Assembly: GCF_001039355.2 (NCBI RefSeq)
Contig: NW_019775735.1
Span: forward strand, 302,194-366,193
Origin: Lingula anatina
Taxonomy: Eukaryota; Brachiopoda; Lingulata; Lingulida; Lingulidae
Direction: 5' to 3'
Length of the DNA: 64,000 nt
Shown here: positions 25,552 through 38,090 of the stretch, piece by piece
How the letters are laid out: every line of letters begins with the position of its first letter
Position numbering within the stretch: position 1 is the stretch's first letter
The notes under the pieces: generated by a model
What the model saw: the letters and a program-made list of their open reading frames with translations, nothing else
Database searches by the model: none
Told to the model about the DNA's origin: nothing
Position numbers and translations under genes: made by a program

Positions 25552-26002
25552 ATGTCCCGCAGTGGCTCATGTCAGAGTGAAATAAATTTTACAAGTCGAG
25601 AGATGCAGAAAGTCTATTACGACCCCTCTGTCCAGCCCTACCCGGGATACTTTCACCATAACGGCTATGCGTACGATAACCAACATTTTAACGGTGGGAG
25701 TCCGACCATGGCCGTGGAGCACTATCGAACGAACTGTCTTCTTCAGCCCATCAATTCTTCAAATAGTCAAACTAACTCGGACTATTACTCTAATGCTTGC
25801 ATGCAAGACGACGGCGGCGGAGGCGGTGGAGGAGGTGGAAGCGGGGGTAGTGGGGGGCACACCCCGGTCTGTTCGGTCCCCGAGTCGCCCCCCGGGGAGG
25901 CCGGCCAGCCACCGGGAGGAGGGCCTCCTAAACCTGCCGAAATCTACCCGTGGATGAGAGAATCCCGCCAAAATTCAAAGCGACAGATGTCCCAGATATC
26001 AG
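25552..26002 (+). CDS. Hox3: Hox3 homeobox gene, coding exon 1 (amino half, hexapeptide)
   Basis: This exon encodes residues 1-150 plus the first base of codon 151 of a group 3 Hox transcription factor, a nuclear DNA-binding protein that patterns the anterior body axis. A segment starting at Met18 (MQKVYYD, then PGYF and NGYAYD) resembles the conserved Hox3 amino terminus; vertebrate group 3 proteins begin with MQK-YYD. Residues 86-102 are Asp-Asp followed by nine glycines and a Gly/Ser stretch. Residues 131-135 are IYPWM, the hexapeptide that contacts the PBC/Extradenticle cofactor, followed by RESRQN as in other Hox3 proteins. The exon ends at CAG before GTATGT (donor at 26003, phase 1); reading through gives a stop two codons later, so splicing is required. 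I chose the ATG at 25552 as the first in-frame start, but the ATG at 25603 fits the family start better. Base composition is far more GC-rich than the surroundings. Confidence 0.95.
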
Positions 26003-28531
26003 GTATGTAGTGTTTGTTGTTGGGGTACTGGTAAAAATGATCGATGACTTGTTGCTGAGCTAGCCAGCCTTAACGTTTGCCCTGTAAATCCAGTAATGAT
26101 ATACACGGGGCTGCCTGTTTGACCCGCTCTCATTAATCCTCAGCTGACGGAAGTAGGGGTTGTCTGTGTGGAGTTGGCTTTTCTGCAACTCTTTCAGTCT
26201 AGGAGCCTTTCTCGGAGGCTCTTGGTTTCCCTGAATGTGCAGGACCGTGCCTAGTTTCACTGGTTCCTTTCAATAAGAGATACTGTATATCTATAAGGAT
26301 ATTTGGAAGGATTTTACGTGCGTTTTTTCCGGGTTTGTGCTACTCTTCGGCTCCCATCTTTTAAAGAGGTAAGCCCAACGATTATTTCTCTGAGAATGTT
26401 TATCGTGCGCATTGTCGTGTACAGCCATTGGCAAACTTTGACAGCTTACATGAATGATTATATCACAGTGTTCGTATTGTATATTATGTGGATGTCTAGG
26501 TACAGCTCTTTGCACAAGTGGCTGTGTGTAGGTGACAAAGCAATAGTTGGACATGCCGTGGTATTCAACAGTTAACTCGTGTAGGTCTATGTTCTCAACA
26601 AGTGATTCAAAATTCCTAGTACTTCATTTAGATCAGTCCTTTCAATTCATCAGTTAAATGCAAAATAATAATTATATGCTTCTACAGTAGCATCATAGCT
26701 CCAAGTCCCCCAAAGCATCGAATTATATGTATTGTAAAACAACTATTTAACTCCTTGGTTTTTTATTCTGATAATGGAAAACAGTCCAGACATAGCTGTA
26801 TTTGTACGTTAAAAAAGAGATATATTTATGCTTATTTCTACTCACTGTTTTGTGGATAGTGACTGAAGATGAAGACATCATTAACCCTGTTGTTACTGTA
26901 CATGTATGCAGTCTAAACCTTATAAAAAGTTAAACATTATAAAAAGTTGCATAATTATAAATATTGACGATTGAGTATCATCTATTGTGTGAGAAATGTT
27001 TTCGTCGTGAACCAGCATTTTAAATTTGGGCCTTCTACAGTTGTTTTAATTACATATAATTTGTCAACATTTATTATTTCCTTATATTAAGATATGGATG
27101 GTATTGAATTAAATTTCTTTGAAAATTTCCTTTTGATTCCTACGTGAAATTTAATTTGGTTTGATTTGATTTGATTTTGTAACAAATAAGATCCATTTTA
27201 GAATGATATTAAACATGAAGGCAGCCTACTGAAATGCTCTCAAGATAACAAGGTCTGCCAAAGTATTACATGAATCTTAAAATTACATGGCTCTCATGAT
27301 ATGAAACACGTTTAATTTGTCAAAATTGAATACATTTCGTTATTTAAACTAGAATGCACAGTTAAACAGCTCCTATTTTACGCAATTCTCGTGCACTGTA
27401 TATTTAATGAGAGAGAAAATAGACGTAAAATGGAAGTGACAGTCTGGGACCCGTAGCCAGGGTTATAATATTCAGGCCACTCCACGCTCTCGCTGTAGTG
27501 CAAGCCCTAATTTGTCTTGGAATGTAGAACAAGCAAAACTGACGATACACAGATGCCTCGAAAGTTCAAGCAAAATATTCTGCAGTGTATGGAGGGCTCG
27601 GGGATTTCTATATTGTTTCTGTGCCAGCGGTTGCGAAACTGGTCCGCAAGGCTGGTGGAAAGATAGCACGGTGATTTGTGAATATATATTTCTTCTCGAT
27701 TCCTGGGATTTGATTGTGTAAATTATTATTTCGTAGAAAAGGAATTATGGATAGTGTTGACCAGGTTTATGTCAATCCCGCTGTGATATTATTCCTCGTG
27801 GGTGATTTCATTTCTGCGGTGCTTGGTGAATTCTACCCATTTTGAACAGAGTTTCGGTGTATAGTTTTACTTTCATATCTAAGCATGTTTTTCGTCATTA
27901 TGAAAAATAATAATAATTTATTATTTACATTTGTTAAATACGGTGCTCGTGTGACGTGAGTTGTATAATTATTTAATTTTTCATTTCCCATTCGCGTTGG
28001 ATGATGACTATTGTGCGTTTTTCCAGATCAAAGATGACACATACATTATTTTTGTTATCCTCTTTTACTTCCGTATTTATTTTTAACAAAACTCACAACT
28101 CCGCATTGTGCACATTTTTCTGTTCCTTTTGACATAACTCGTAAGAGCTTACGTAACGTATCTGAGACATTGAGAAATGCATTAAAATACAAACAAAAGA
28201 AAAAAAGGCATGTATCTTTCTCATCATTCACATATTTTAATAATCGTAAGTGCTATCGCCGCTTCAATAAATAAATAAATAGCGTGAAATATTTGTGTGT
28301 CGGCTTAATTTTCGAGTTTCATGATAATTGTAGGACTCTCAGGTCGCCTAGGAAGTAGAAAATAACTCTGGTCTATTTTATTGTGAGTGTGCAACTGAGT
28401 GAAGCAAATGCGACTGTGACGTGCAGAGTGGAGGACAATATTGATACCAGCCCGCACACAATGGCCGACATTGTTGGGATGTTGTGACGACGTGCTTAAG
28501 ACGACTACGGTCAGATGTCACTGTCCATGTC

Positions 28532-28534
<3 letters not shown>

Positions 28535-28578
<44 letters not shown>
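28535..28578. repeat. (CT)n microsatellite in the Hox3 intron
   Basis: 22 perfect CT units. Confidence 0.96.
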
Positions 28579-28581
<3 letters not shown>

Positions 28582-28923
28582 TGAAGCGTGAAAGACCGTA
28601 TTTTCTACAGATCTGGATCGTTTAAAATACACAGTACATGTGAACTGACATACGAAAACAGCAGATACTACCCTGAGACTGTAGTGAATTATGTAATAGC
28701 AAAAACCTTTCTCCAGATGTAAGAACTGATATTTACATTCACAATCTGCAAAAAAGAATAAATAAAATAAAATAATGATAATAATAATAGAAATTAAAAA
28801 ATATATATAGCTAGATAGAAGGCCTGGTACAGTGCATTATTTGGGGAATTCAGAATTGGATATAATCACCACTGTGGGACAATTAATCTCAGGCTGCCAT
28901 GGATATAGAAGAGAATAAAAATA

Positions 28924-28951
28924 GAAATGAAATGAAATGAAATGAAATAAA
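28924..28951. repeat. (GAAAT)n pentanucleotide repeat
   Basis: Four to five GAAAT/GAAAA units in the intron. Confidence 0.85.
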
Positions 28952-30827
28952 ATAAAGCTTCAAATTAAAAGTGTCCAGAAAATTAGCGGTGACAGTGTAT
29001 GCAAATGTCAATTTTGATATAAGTCCAGGATTTAAAAAATGCCGTTTTCAGTCATTTATATTTCTCCCTGAACAGATGCATTATCATTATATCATATTGT
29101 TTAAATGCAATGAAATAATATGTTTTGGATTTAAGTTTATTTACCCAATGCGTGAAATACTGCAACATTTGAGAAATGCCTAGTAGCCGACAGGTTTACA
29201 AACATCACGAATTTCTTGGAAAAATTGCTAAATAAAAAAGAAAAGAAAAGAAATCAGTAAAATTTAATTGTCGAAGAACCAGTCACCGTTGAAAAATTTG
29301 TGATAAAGTCTATGCGATGAAGGATGATTTATTCGTTATTAATAAGACCCCAGAAGACTGTTAATTAATGTATTTCTCTGTAATTATATGGCTGATTAAT
29401 CATTCCGCGTTAACCAAATATTTAATCTTGATTAAGTGAAGTATAGCGAAGGTATCGCAGGAAAACATCGCAGTCAGTGATATCATGTTGTTATTATGGT
29501 TATTGTCGTAGTTTTTTTTTTAAATTATTGAAAATGCATACATGTACTACTGGATCAATATTACAATGGTACAGCGGATTATAATTGGGTTTAAGTAGCT
29601 GTATAAACAAACAAAAATGAATAAGCAAAAATTAATATATAGATGGAAAAATAAGTAATCCAAACATAAATAAATAAGCTACATACATTGTACCAAATTA
29701 AAGTGATAAAAATTAAAAAGAAGTCAGCTTTTAAAATGGTTCAAGATAGATCATAGTGAATATTTTTCCAGAAAGGTGGGATGTATTTTATTATTTAAGA
29801 ACGAAGAACTTCCTTCCTACGCTATTGATTTTGTGCGTGTCAGTTCAGAAGTCTACGCTAATTGCCATGCTGGATGTTTATATTTATATGCCTGTGCCGA
29901 AAATATATACATGTAAGAATATATTTATACACAGAATAATACATATGAGACAGATACTATCGATTGGATAAAAAATAATAACTCCTATATCAAATATTGA
30001 TTTTCAGTCGATTTCATAATATTACTGAATTGTGGTACTGGGGTTAGGATTAATAATACTAGTACCCAATTCAGTTTACATGGGAAGGAGTATTAAAACA
30101 TAAAATAAATAAAGAAAATAATAATAAGGCACTATGAAATAAATGAAATAGATCAATACATGGGAACTTTCAAAAATAGTTGAACTAAAGAGAAGCAGTT
30201 GAGCTGAAATACATGCGGTTGTTGTTAAAACACTATATAATATGGTATGCAAAATAAAGGGCGGGGGTTGATATAAAACAGTCGTTAAAACAGGAGCAGC
30301 ACCTACGAGACACTGCATGTCAACATACCTGAATAATTTGCTCACTTTTTTCCACAAAGTTTTAAATTGTTGCCAGTAGCTAACTGCAAATGTTAATGAA
30401 ATGTGTGTGACAATTGGTTCACGGTTTTATTGACTACACAATTCCAAGGTCATCGTCGTTTCCATTGGGATAAATGCGTGTGCTAGCTATTTGCAGTGCT
30501 CCTATGGGTATATACCTGTACTTGTATTTTTCACAGTTTTAAGAACGGTAAATTGACTAAGAAAGTAGGGGAGACAAGAGGAAAAAAGTGCTTACTTTTT
30601 AGGCAAAATTAAGGTTTTAACTAGGTTTAAACGTATTACGTCATATGTCTTAAAACTAGGTTGAAGCATAATAGCATCTGTATAATATTCCCTATTTGCT
30701 TTACCAAAACGTTTGTTTGCATTCCAGTTAGGGTACGCATGCACTGAAAATGTGCCCCTGACATTTCGTCTTTTTAAATATGTCTGTGTTTGTCTCCCTG
30801 CTATGGTTGAAACGGGCTGCGTGATTT

Positions 30828-30870
30828 GGGTCACGCGAGGTCATAAGGTCACCTATAAAAAGACAGGTCA
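30828..30870 (+). promoter_or_regulatory. Cluster of four nuclear receptor half-sites with a perfect DR2, next to a TATA-like box
   Basis: Within 43 bases, all in the same orientation, are GGGTCA (30828-30833), AGGTCA (30838-30843), AGGTCA (30846-30851) and AGGTCA (30865-30870). Spacings are 4, 2 and 13, so the first pair is a DR4 and the second a perfect DR2. DR2 and DR5 are the classic arrangements for RAR/RXR; DR4 suits thyroid/LXR-type or orphan receptors, and COUP-TF accepts several spacings. TATAAAAA lies at 30854-30861 between the third and fourth copies. Retinoic acid response elements are known in chordate Hox clusters. The receptor, and whether the site is used, are inference. Confidence 0.5.
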
Positions 30871-33800
30871 TGCTGCTATGGGCATGAGTGAAGAGAGTTA
30901 TTTGGAAACGTTGTTTAAGTTTTTAATATCAAAATTTGCACTATGTCAGTAGTTTATCAGTCTGGTGAGTAATTTTTATAGGTTTGGCTAGAACTATTAA
31001 AACAATTTCTCTACTGGGCTTGCTCAAGAGAGCATTTGCTATAACCTCATACAAGAAATTGAGATATGGGTTCATTTAACTTGAACATCGCTTAATATTT
31101 GTGGGGTGTTTTGTTTTCATAGTTTACTTATCAATAAAATTGACTATTGTAACTGTAGACTGAACATAAATAAGTTTATTTATTTAACATTTATTTCATG
31201 TGAGCTTATCTTTCTTTTAATAAACTGTGAAATTTGAATTGTTGCTGGTGAAAATTATTTATTTGTGCCCAGTTAACAAAGAACTGGTGCTTGTTAAATA
31301 TGTAGATGCATTCAATTTATGGGAAGATTATATTAATATATATTAAACTGCTTTTTGCAAAATTTGATTCACAATAGTCATATCAAATTCACCTAGCTGT
31401 GTGGTGTATATTGGTACACTGAAGCAAAGGGAGACTGAAGTTAGAATTTTTTCGACTCCTGTATCTTAAAACTATTATTTTGATAATATATCTTGAGGTC
31501 TTTAATTAATCTATTTATTTATTTATTTTTATTTATTTATTATTTAACAGACAGGTAATTATCGTCAAAATCGTGGGTTTTCTGATATCTATAAAATATG
31601 CCTGAATTAAATGCGAAAGGTTGGTTTGTGCATTGTATACATCGAGCTAGATGTTTTGATATAATATAGTCATTTTATGCAACCTGTGTTTAAACTTAAC
31701 GGAGAAGAATGTGACTTTAAACTGTTTTAAAGCGTCTGTAACATATGTTGACTTTCAGTCCATTAAAGGTCACCCGCCTGATTTGTATTCAATATAGTGT
31801 TTTATCGAAAGCGAGAGAATTGACGAGGTGTGAGTGGGAAATTTGATGAGAAAAAATGTGGATTTATATAAAGTTTTTATTTAGCTCATGAAAGAACAAA
31901 ATTCGGACATTTTAAAGTTCATTTGTTGAAATCACAAATAACACTGCCAGTGTTTTTTATACAGATTTTATACCTACATGTACCTCATTGAACCTAAAGC
32001 CGTCATTTCAGACCGGGAGTAATTTTGAAACAAATCAAATGATTAATTATCTTAGAGGATGTAACTAAGGAGTCAACTTTCGACTTAAAATAATTACTCA
32101 ATAGATTGGTGTTTAGCACCATGGTGCGGCGTATGTATTTCAGAACGTTCATGGTTTATGTTCCGTGCTAAAGAAGTATCTATGTGGCAAAAAAATAAAA
32201 AATATAATGTGTATTTCCTCTTTTTATTTCCACCAGTTACAAATTCCTCGTAGTGACTAATCAAATACAAACAGTACATACGGATTAAAGGTGACAATTC
32301 TTACGTAAAATAAAACAAAAACAAGTAAAAAGACCAGAAAAACGTGGTACTCAAAAGAAAAATATTCAAACTGCCTTCATTCATTTTCTCAAAAGCTAAA
32401 GACAGATGACTGGCATTCGTTTCATCGAGTTAGTTTGAAAGCTGTAAACGGCTGATCTTTTCGGATAATCGATGTTTACAAGTTAAGCATATCTCGATGT
32501 TAAAAAGGAAGGGTGAAAAAACGTTATTTTCAGGATGGCCTGCGTTTTATTACTTCAAGCAGGAAAAAAATGAAAAAAAAAATCAAATCGACCTAGCATT
32601 ACTGACGTATCAGCTCTACTTTCAAGTAGTGGTACTGTATTTACACATTAACATCTTAAAAGTGATAGCTTCTGGTTTCTTGTACTTGGGTTTATCACTT
32701 TAAAGTTTTAGGTGAAAAAAACCCAAAAAATCCAGTCTTTACATGTGCCATTTGATCCTCAAGGGTTACCAAAGTGTTTTTATTTTCCTTTTTTAGTCCT
32801 GATCTTTTTCATGACCCTGAGAGAAGAGGCGAAAAGAAATGCATATAGGGTTACAGCTTAAACATTTGGTCCCATTTGCTCATATTTTAAGGCATTTTGG
32901 AAAAAAAAAAACGCTGCGTTGTAGCTTGTCATGGTAGCCTACATCATGTTGCAAACTGCTAATGAAATATGACGTGTTCTTTCCATGCGAACGATCTGGG
33001 ACTCTTATGACATATAAACAGACGTCGAAATTGTTAATATCAATTTTGTATATATATACAACTGTCTGTTTTATGAGTCACCCAGCTTTCTTGTGGCAGA
33101 CACCCGTGTCATATTTTGAGCCCGGTAAATGCGGTGTTTATAACAAGAAAGAGCTCCCCCCCCCCCATAAACCCTCGTCTGCTCCATGCGATCATTATAA
33201 TCTAGAGAGAGTTTAACTCCAGAGGTACAAATTAACCGGCGTTGTTTTCCCAGCAAGACTTTTACTTTCTTGTCGATTTTGATTAGAATCGGGCAGTGAA
33301 CCGTATATTGTTATTACCTTCAGCAAAGCTCGTACATGTACATGCGTTAGTCCGTGCGGTTATTGTTCTTCTTGGTTAAGATTGCAAAGATCCGAGTGGT
33401 ATTTCTGGAAAACGAGATAGTAAACGTATTTATAAAAAAATCTGGTAAAGTAAGGATGATTGTTTTATTAAGATTAATAAGATGTGGATAGATACATGGC
33501 GTGTTGTGCGGTACGATATGCTAGTAGAATGGAATAGAAATAACTGAATTTGTCCTATATGCTCTTTGATCCATATTATTGATGAATTGCATCAGCAACT
33601 GTGTAGGTTTATGTAATAAAATTTAACAAACTTTTCCATAATAATGTGAATAACCTATTTTTTATCCTTTGTTGTTTTATTTTTAGAAAACTCAAGTGAC
33701 AGTTTTGGTAAGTAGCAGTCTTGTGGTGGGTAGTAGTTCCTTTAGTAGCTATCGTCAATGAGGTCCTCTCTTTTAACTCTGCATCTTATCATTCACTGTG

Positions 33801-33889
33801 AAGGGCTGGTAACACGAAAACGGAGCTTATTTAACACTTTACTAACAAGAGTGCGGTTGATGGAAAAATAATTTAAGCTTGTATACTGC

Positions 33890-33894
<5 letters not shown>

Positions 33895-33932
<38 letters not shown>
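33895..33932. repeat. (AG)n microsatellite in the Hox3 intron
   Basis: 19 AG units. Confidence 0.96.
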
Positions 33933-33935
<3 letters not shown>

Positions 33936-34200
33936 GAGTGGAACGTTCTATATTAAACCAAATATGCTGCTGCCATAACCTTTGCAAATATCATTTTATC
34001 ACCACGGTTTTTATAAGTGACATCAGGCAAATTAAATAGTAACACCGTTATTTACATTTGGCGATGGCAACGCTTTTAAAATGTCTGACACCAGCACCTT
34101 ACGGTAAGACCTGCACGACATCGCGTCTACAGACCAAGAAGGGGTAAAATACTAAGTTCATAGGGTCAAATCTATAATAACAAACTGAAAAGAGCAAGCG

Positions 34201-34210
34201 CTGTCAATCA
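34201..34210 (-). promoter_or_regulatory. PBX-MEIS/PREP composite site
   Basis: CTGTCAATCA, the exact reverse complement of TGATTGACAG, the consensus for PBC/MEIS heterodimers. It sits in a GC-richer part of the Hox3 intron (about 34040-34340). TALE cofactors commonly act with Hox proteins in Hox auto- and cross-regulatory elements. A chance 10-mer cannot be excluded. Confidence 0.35.
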
Positions 34211-36129
34211 AATTTTGGAAAAGAACCAGAGTCACTTGCACACTTGAAGCGCATCCAAAGCAAAACACCATTCAAATTGTGCACACGAAATCGCCGCTTG
34301 AGATCCAAGAAAAAGAACAAGGCAATAAAATGGATGCATCGGTTGACCGCAAATAGACCTTGTGTGAATTTTGTTTAAAAAAAATCGTTTTTACTATGTC
34401 TTTATTACTGAGTCTTGCAAAAACCAGCGACCTGATGGAATTATTATAGTTCTAATAACGCATGCAGAAGGTTGTGAATGAGTAATGCAGCAAAACGTAT
34501 CCTAAATATTAGAGATAAAAATCTTTTGCTGTGAGTACTTTACATTCTTTAAATTTGGTAGCTAGGAATATGTATTAGAGGAGTGGTACAGTTTTTACAG
34601 TTCACCCGCATTCATGCTACTAAAAATAATAATAATAATAAAACGTTGCCAACGAGCTTAACTGTATATTGAGTGAGATAGTTTCAATGAGTTACGATTC
34701 CAAGCCGTAGTCCCATGAAAACACACTATAACTTGAGCATGTCTGGGATAATTTTATTTAGATACCAGTATAATTATGTATAATACAACGGTCAACTTTT
34801 TGGCATGGCAGTTAAAAAATCTCAATTTTAATTCACAAAATATGATGTCAGATTATCCACTGATGTCCCTCCCCCCCCCCCGCCCCCCGCTTTGTAAATG
34901 TGCGCAATTTATGAAAATCCAAGGCAGGCTTTCTCACCAAGTTTTAATTAGTCTAAATATAGTAGGCCTCCCTTTCTCTAGCGCGTGTCTTGTAAGTGTT
35001 CGCAAGTTTAAATGCCAAAAAAAAAAGATTGTAGTTGTTATGGCTGCATCAAATAATGTTTGGCTAGTTATATGTGTGTAAGTGAAGAAGTATAGCGAGA
35101 AAAATGGAGTCCTACCATATATATACCTATAGATAAGGGTTTGAGCACCTTGGTAAGCCACTTGTTTCTAAGGCCATACCCAATGCATTAGATTACTCTT
35201 GATATTCTTGATTAATATTAATATTGATATTTTGACAGAAGTAAATAAATGGATACATGGGAGATTATTTAAGTGAATGAATGAATGTATGGACAGAGGA
35301 AAGAAATAAATACACAATAAATACAAAATTGCATAAAAGCTGAAATAGGTGGACAAATAAATTAATGACAGAGAAAACGAATAAGTAAATGAATTAACAA
35401 ATCATTAACTTTTGAAAATACTCCATCTCACAAACATCGCTTTGGAAACATTTATTTCGAAAACTAGATTTAATCTTGCTGTATAAATATTAATCTCAGT
35501 TTATTGTTATCCTCCGCTTTGCTTCTGTATGGGGTTATTAGTCTATAAGGTTATGGCCGGATTTGAACTATACGTGATAGATGAGTAGGAAGAGACAGAA
35601 AGGAAAATCTGTTAGAGATTGTGGTGAGACATCCGCACCACGGATGCAAGATAAGACTGTAGGTACACAATAAGGTTTACGTGGTGGAAAGAAAAACGGC
35701 GAATTAGCGGAGCTGCGTTCTCATTCAGAAAAAAAACTTCCCAACGGTGAATGTACAGTTTCATAAATTTAAAGAAAAAAATAATAGATCTAAGACTTTT
35801 ACTTTGAGAAAAAAAAGGTAAAAAAAAACGTGCGTCTTGGATTTTCGTTGAAATTCAAAATACGGCGCAAGTTTATTACCACAAAATATTTATTTTATAT
35901 AAAAAATGCATAATTCTTTGCACGCATTATTTGCAATTTATCTTTATTTTGAAAGCGCTGCTAGGCTTACTTATTCTATTTCAGCTTCAGAGTGCATTCA
36001 CCGTGACAAAATACCATTATTACAACATTTGATATAATAATGAAGCTTACTCCTTTATCCACCGTGTTCCCCTTACATGATTTTAATACATGCGTTTGAC
36101 ATCTGTTTGAAAAGAAAAATACAAATAAT

Positions 36130-37090
36130 AAAATATATCGCCCAGACTGAATATCCAATCATTTCCATGCAAAGGGAAGCCCGGCGTCCTTTCCTCCTTC
36201 AACATTGTGTGCACCTGATCAATTTAACGCCAAAAATACGTTCGGCCCCAGACGCTCCAATCACCGATCTCATTGGCATTTTGTCTCGTCTCCAAATCCT
36301 CGTGTTCCGTTAAATAGATCTCACGTTAATTAAAACACAAATGCCCCCTGGAATTTTGCCTTTGTGCCAAGTGCCGTAAATCTCCCTGGTTGGCGAGATG
36401 TCAAAACACGATGTTAACATTTTAGATTCATGTTTTACAAACGATTGACACCCATTATGGCTGTTTCAGATAGTTCCACGTACATGAGCTTATTTGTATG
36501 TCCTCAAGTGCCGGCCATTGACCGTTCTATTATTTTTTGCACTCAGTGTCCAGTTTAAAAAGGGCATTGCCCGCTGTGTTGTTATAAACGGATTGATTTA
36601 ATTACCATTTATTTTTATTATTTTTTTTATATAAAACGAAACATTTCCAGCCTCTACGCGACATTTTGCAATGAGTCCGTTGACACTGAAAGTAATATTG
36701 AATTTAAGTTTTCTAATAATTATAATGTTTGTGTGTCATCATATATGCATATTTTTAGACTTATAGTTGATTTTTTTTTTTTTTTTTTGCCATTATTGAG
36801 AACACAACCAGTTTCGTTTTTTTTTCTCAAAATACCACACCACCGTCTTGTCCAAATGTCCTTCTTTTTTTGAAAACGGCATACTTATCGTCGCCACGGC
36901 TGACATGGATGCACAAACAAAAGAGCGCAAAAACAATTCATCCATGCATTTTTTTTTTTGTCCAACTCCGCCTTGACATTACAGAATCCAATTGTTGGTA
37001 AAGATCGCGACGTACAATTGCTTCTTTCAACCGCATAAATCATTGCACCCCATTAAAACGACAACGTGCGCCAACGAACAATTTATAAGA
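36130..37090. promoter_or_regulatory. Candidate conserved non-coding block in the Hox3 intron
   Basis: About 1 kb that is less simple and richer in CG dinucleotides than the rest of the intron. It contains CGATTGACACCCATTATGG near 36442, GTTAATTAAAAC near 36325 and CCGCATAAATCATT near 37031, all compatible with TALE and homeodomain binding. There is no coding frame of note. The call rests on composition and motifs, not on an alignment. Confidence 0.22.
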
Positions 37091-37799
37091 ATGTTAAAGT
37101 ATGCGATATAAGGCATTCTCATGTAAGAGACTCGTTAAATTAATCTTGACTATGATTTATTAGTTTGAAAAGACACTACTGTATCTAACGGCGATGGTTA
37201 TAGTTACATGTACATGTTTAAGTAGAATAATCTTTTCTTTGGGAAAACGTATTACTGTTTTTCATTTAAAAATATTGTTTTCGATTAATGTCAATTCGCA
37301 TAGTTTGAAGAAAGCAAAAAATGGAAATAGGACAAAATCAATGGTTTATTTATCCATAATAATTTACTCTTGCCTATAAGTGTGCGTTTTGCATAAGCGA
37401 CGCCGCTCTTGCGTGAGTCTTTTAAGTATTTGATATCTTATCTGATGCTTTTGATTTATTTTTATTGCAACCTTTTTTTTCACAATAAATTACGCGTAAA
37501 AAAGAAGAATGGTTAGATGTACTATAAGGCAGGCATAAATTTGTTTTACAGTAGGAATATGAATTCAAATACATTTATAAACATATGAATAATCATGTGA
37601 TAAATTAATTGTAATGCCAATATCTGTAGTGAATTTTTTTTCTGGGATTGCTGATTAATCAGGTCGATGTTAACACTATTGGTTTCTTGTAGACATGTAC
37701 GTCTATCGTTGGACAACAAGAATTTCATTAGTAAAATCGATGAATGTCAACGGGTGTCTGGTGCTGAATCCCAAACTTGGAACGTAAAAGTACAACCGG

Positions 37800-37944
37800 G
37801 ACCTCTTTCAGGAAAATGTCTTATGTCCGCTTTGGGGTACGTGTAACATCTTGTCCTTTAACATTTAAAGGGATCTGTTTCTCGAAAATGCCGAAGTCCG
37901 CTTTAGGGTACGCGTGACATCGTGGCCCTTTGATATTTAAAGGG
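37800..37944. repeat. Diverged tandem duplication, about 72-bp unit
   Basis: Two head-to-tail copies (37800-37871 and 37872-37944) share GTCCGCTTT-GGGTACG-GT-ACATC and end ATTTAAAGGG. They differ at roughly a fifth of positions, so the duplication is not recent. Confidence 0.82.
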
Positions 37945-38066
37945 GTACATGTACTATCCGTGTTTGAAAAAAAATCTTCAAGTCATATTTTCTATGTCTA
38001 CCAGTACATATGTCTTGCAAAGTTAATTATATTTTCGAATCGAGCACTTATAAATCGCTACCCTCA

Positions 38067-38090
38067 CCCCCCCCCCCCCCTCTATAAAAG
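38067..38090. repeat. Poly-C run followed by TATAAAAG
   Basis: 14 C at 38067-38080, then TCTATAAAAG. The TATA-like sequence has no further promoter support. Confidence 0.6.

Noticed and set aside
25667-25971. Open frames in other phases and on the minus strand inside Hox3 exon 1
   Set aside because: Shadows of the GC-rich true coding exon.
26003-26010. Reading exon 1 through to the stop at 26008 as a complete 152-residue protein
   Set aside because: It would lack the homeodomain. The strong GTATGT donor and phase-matched acceptor at 41340 give the full Hox3.
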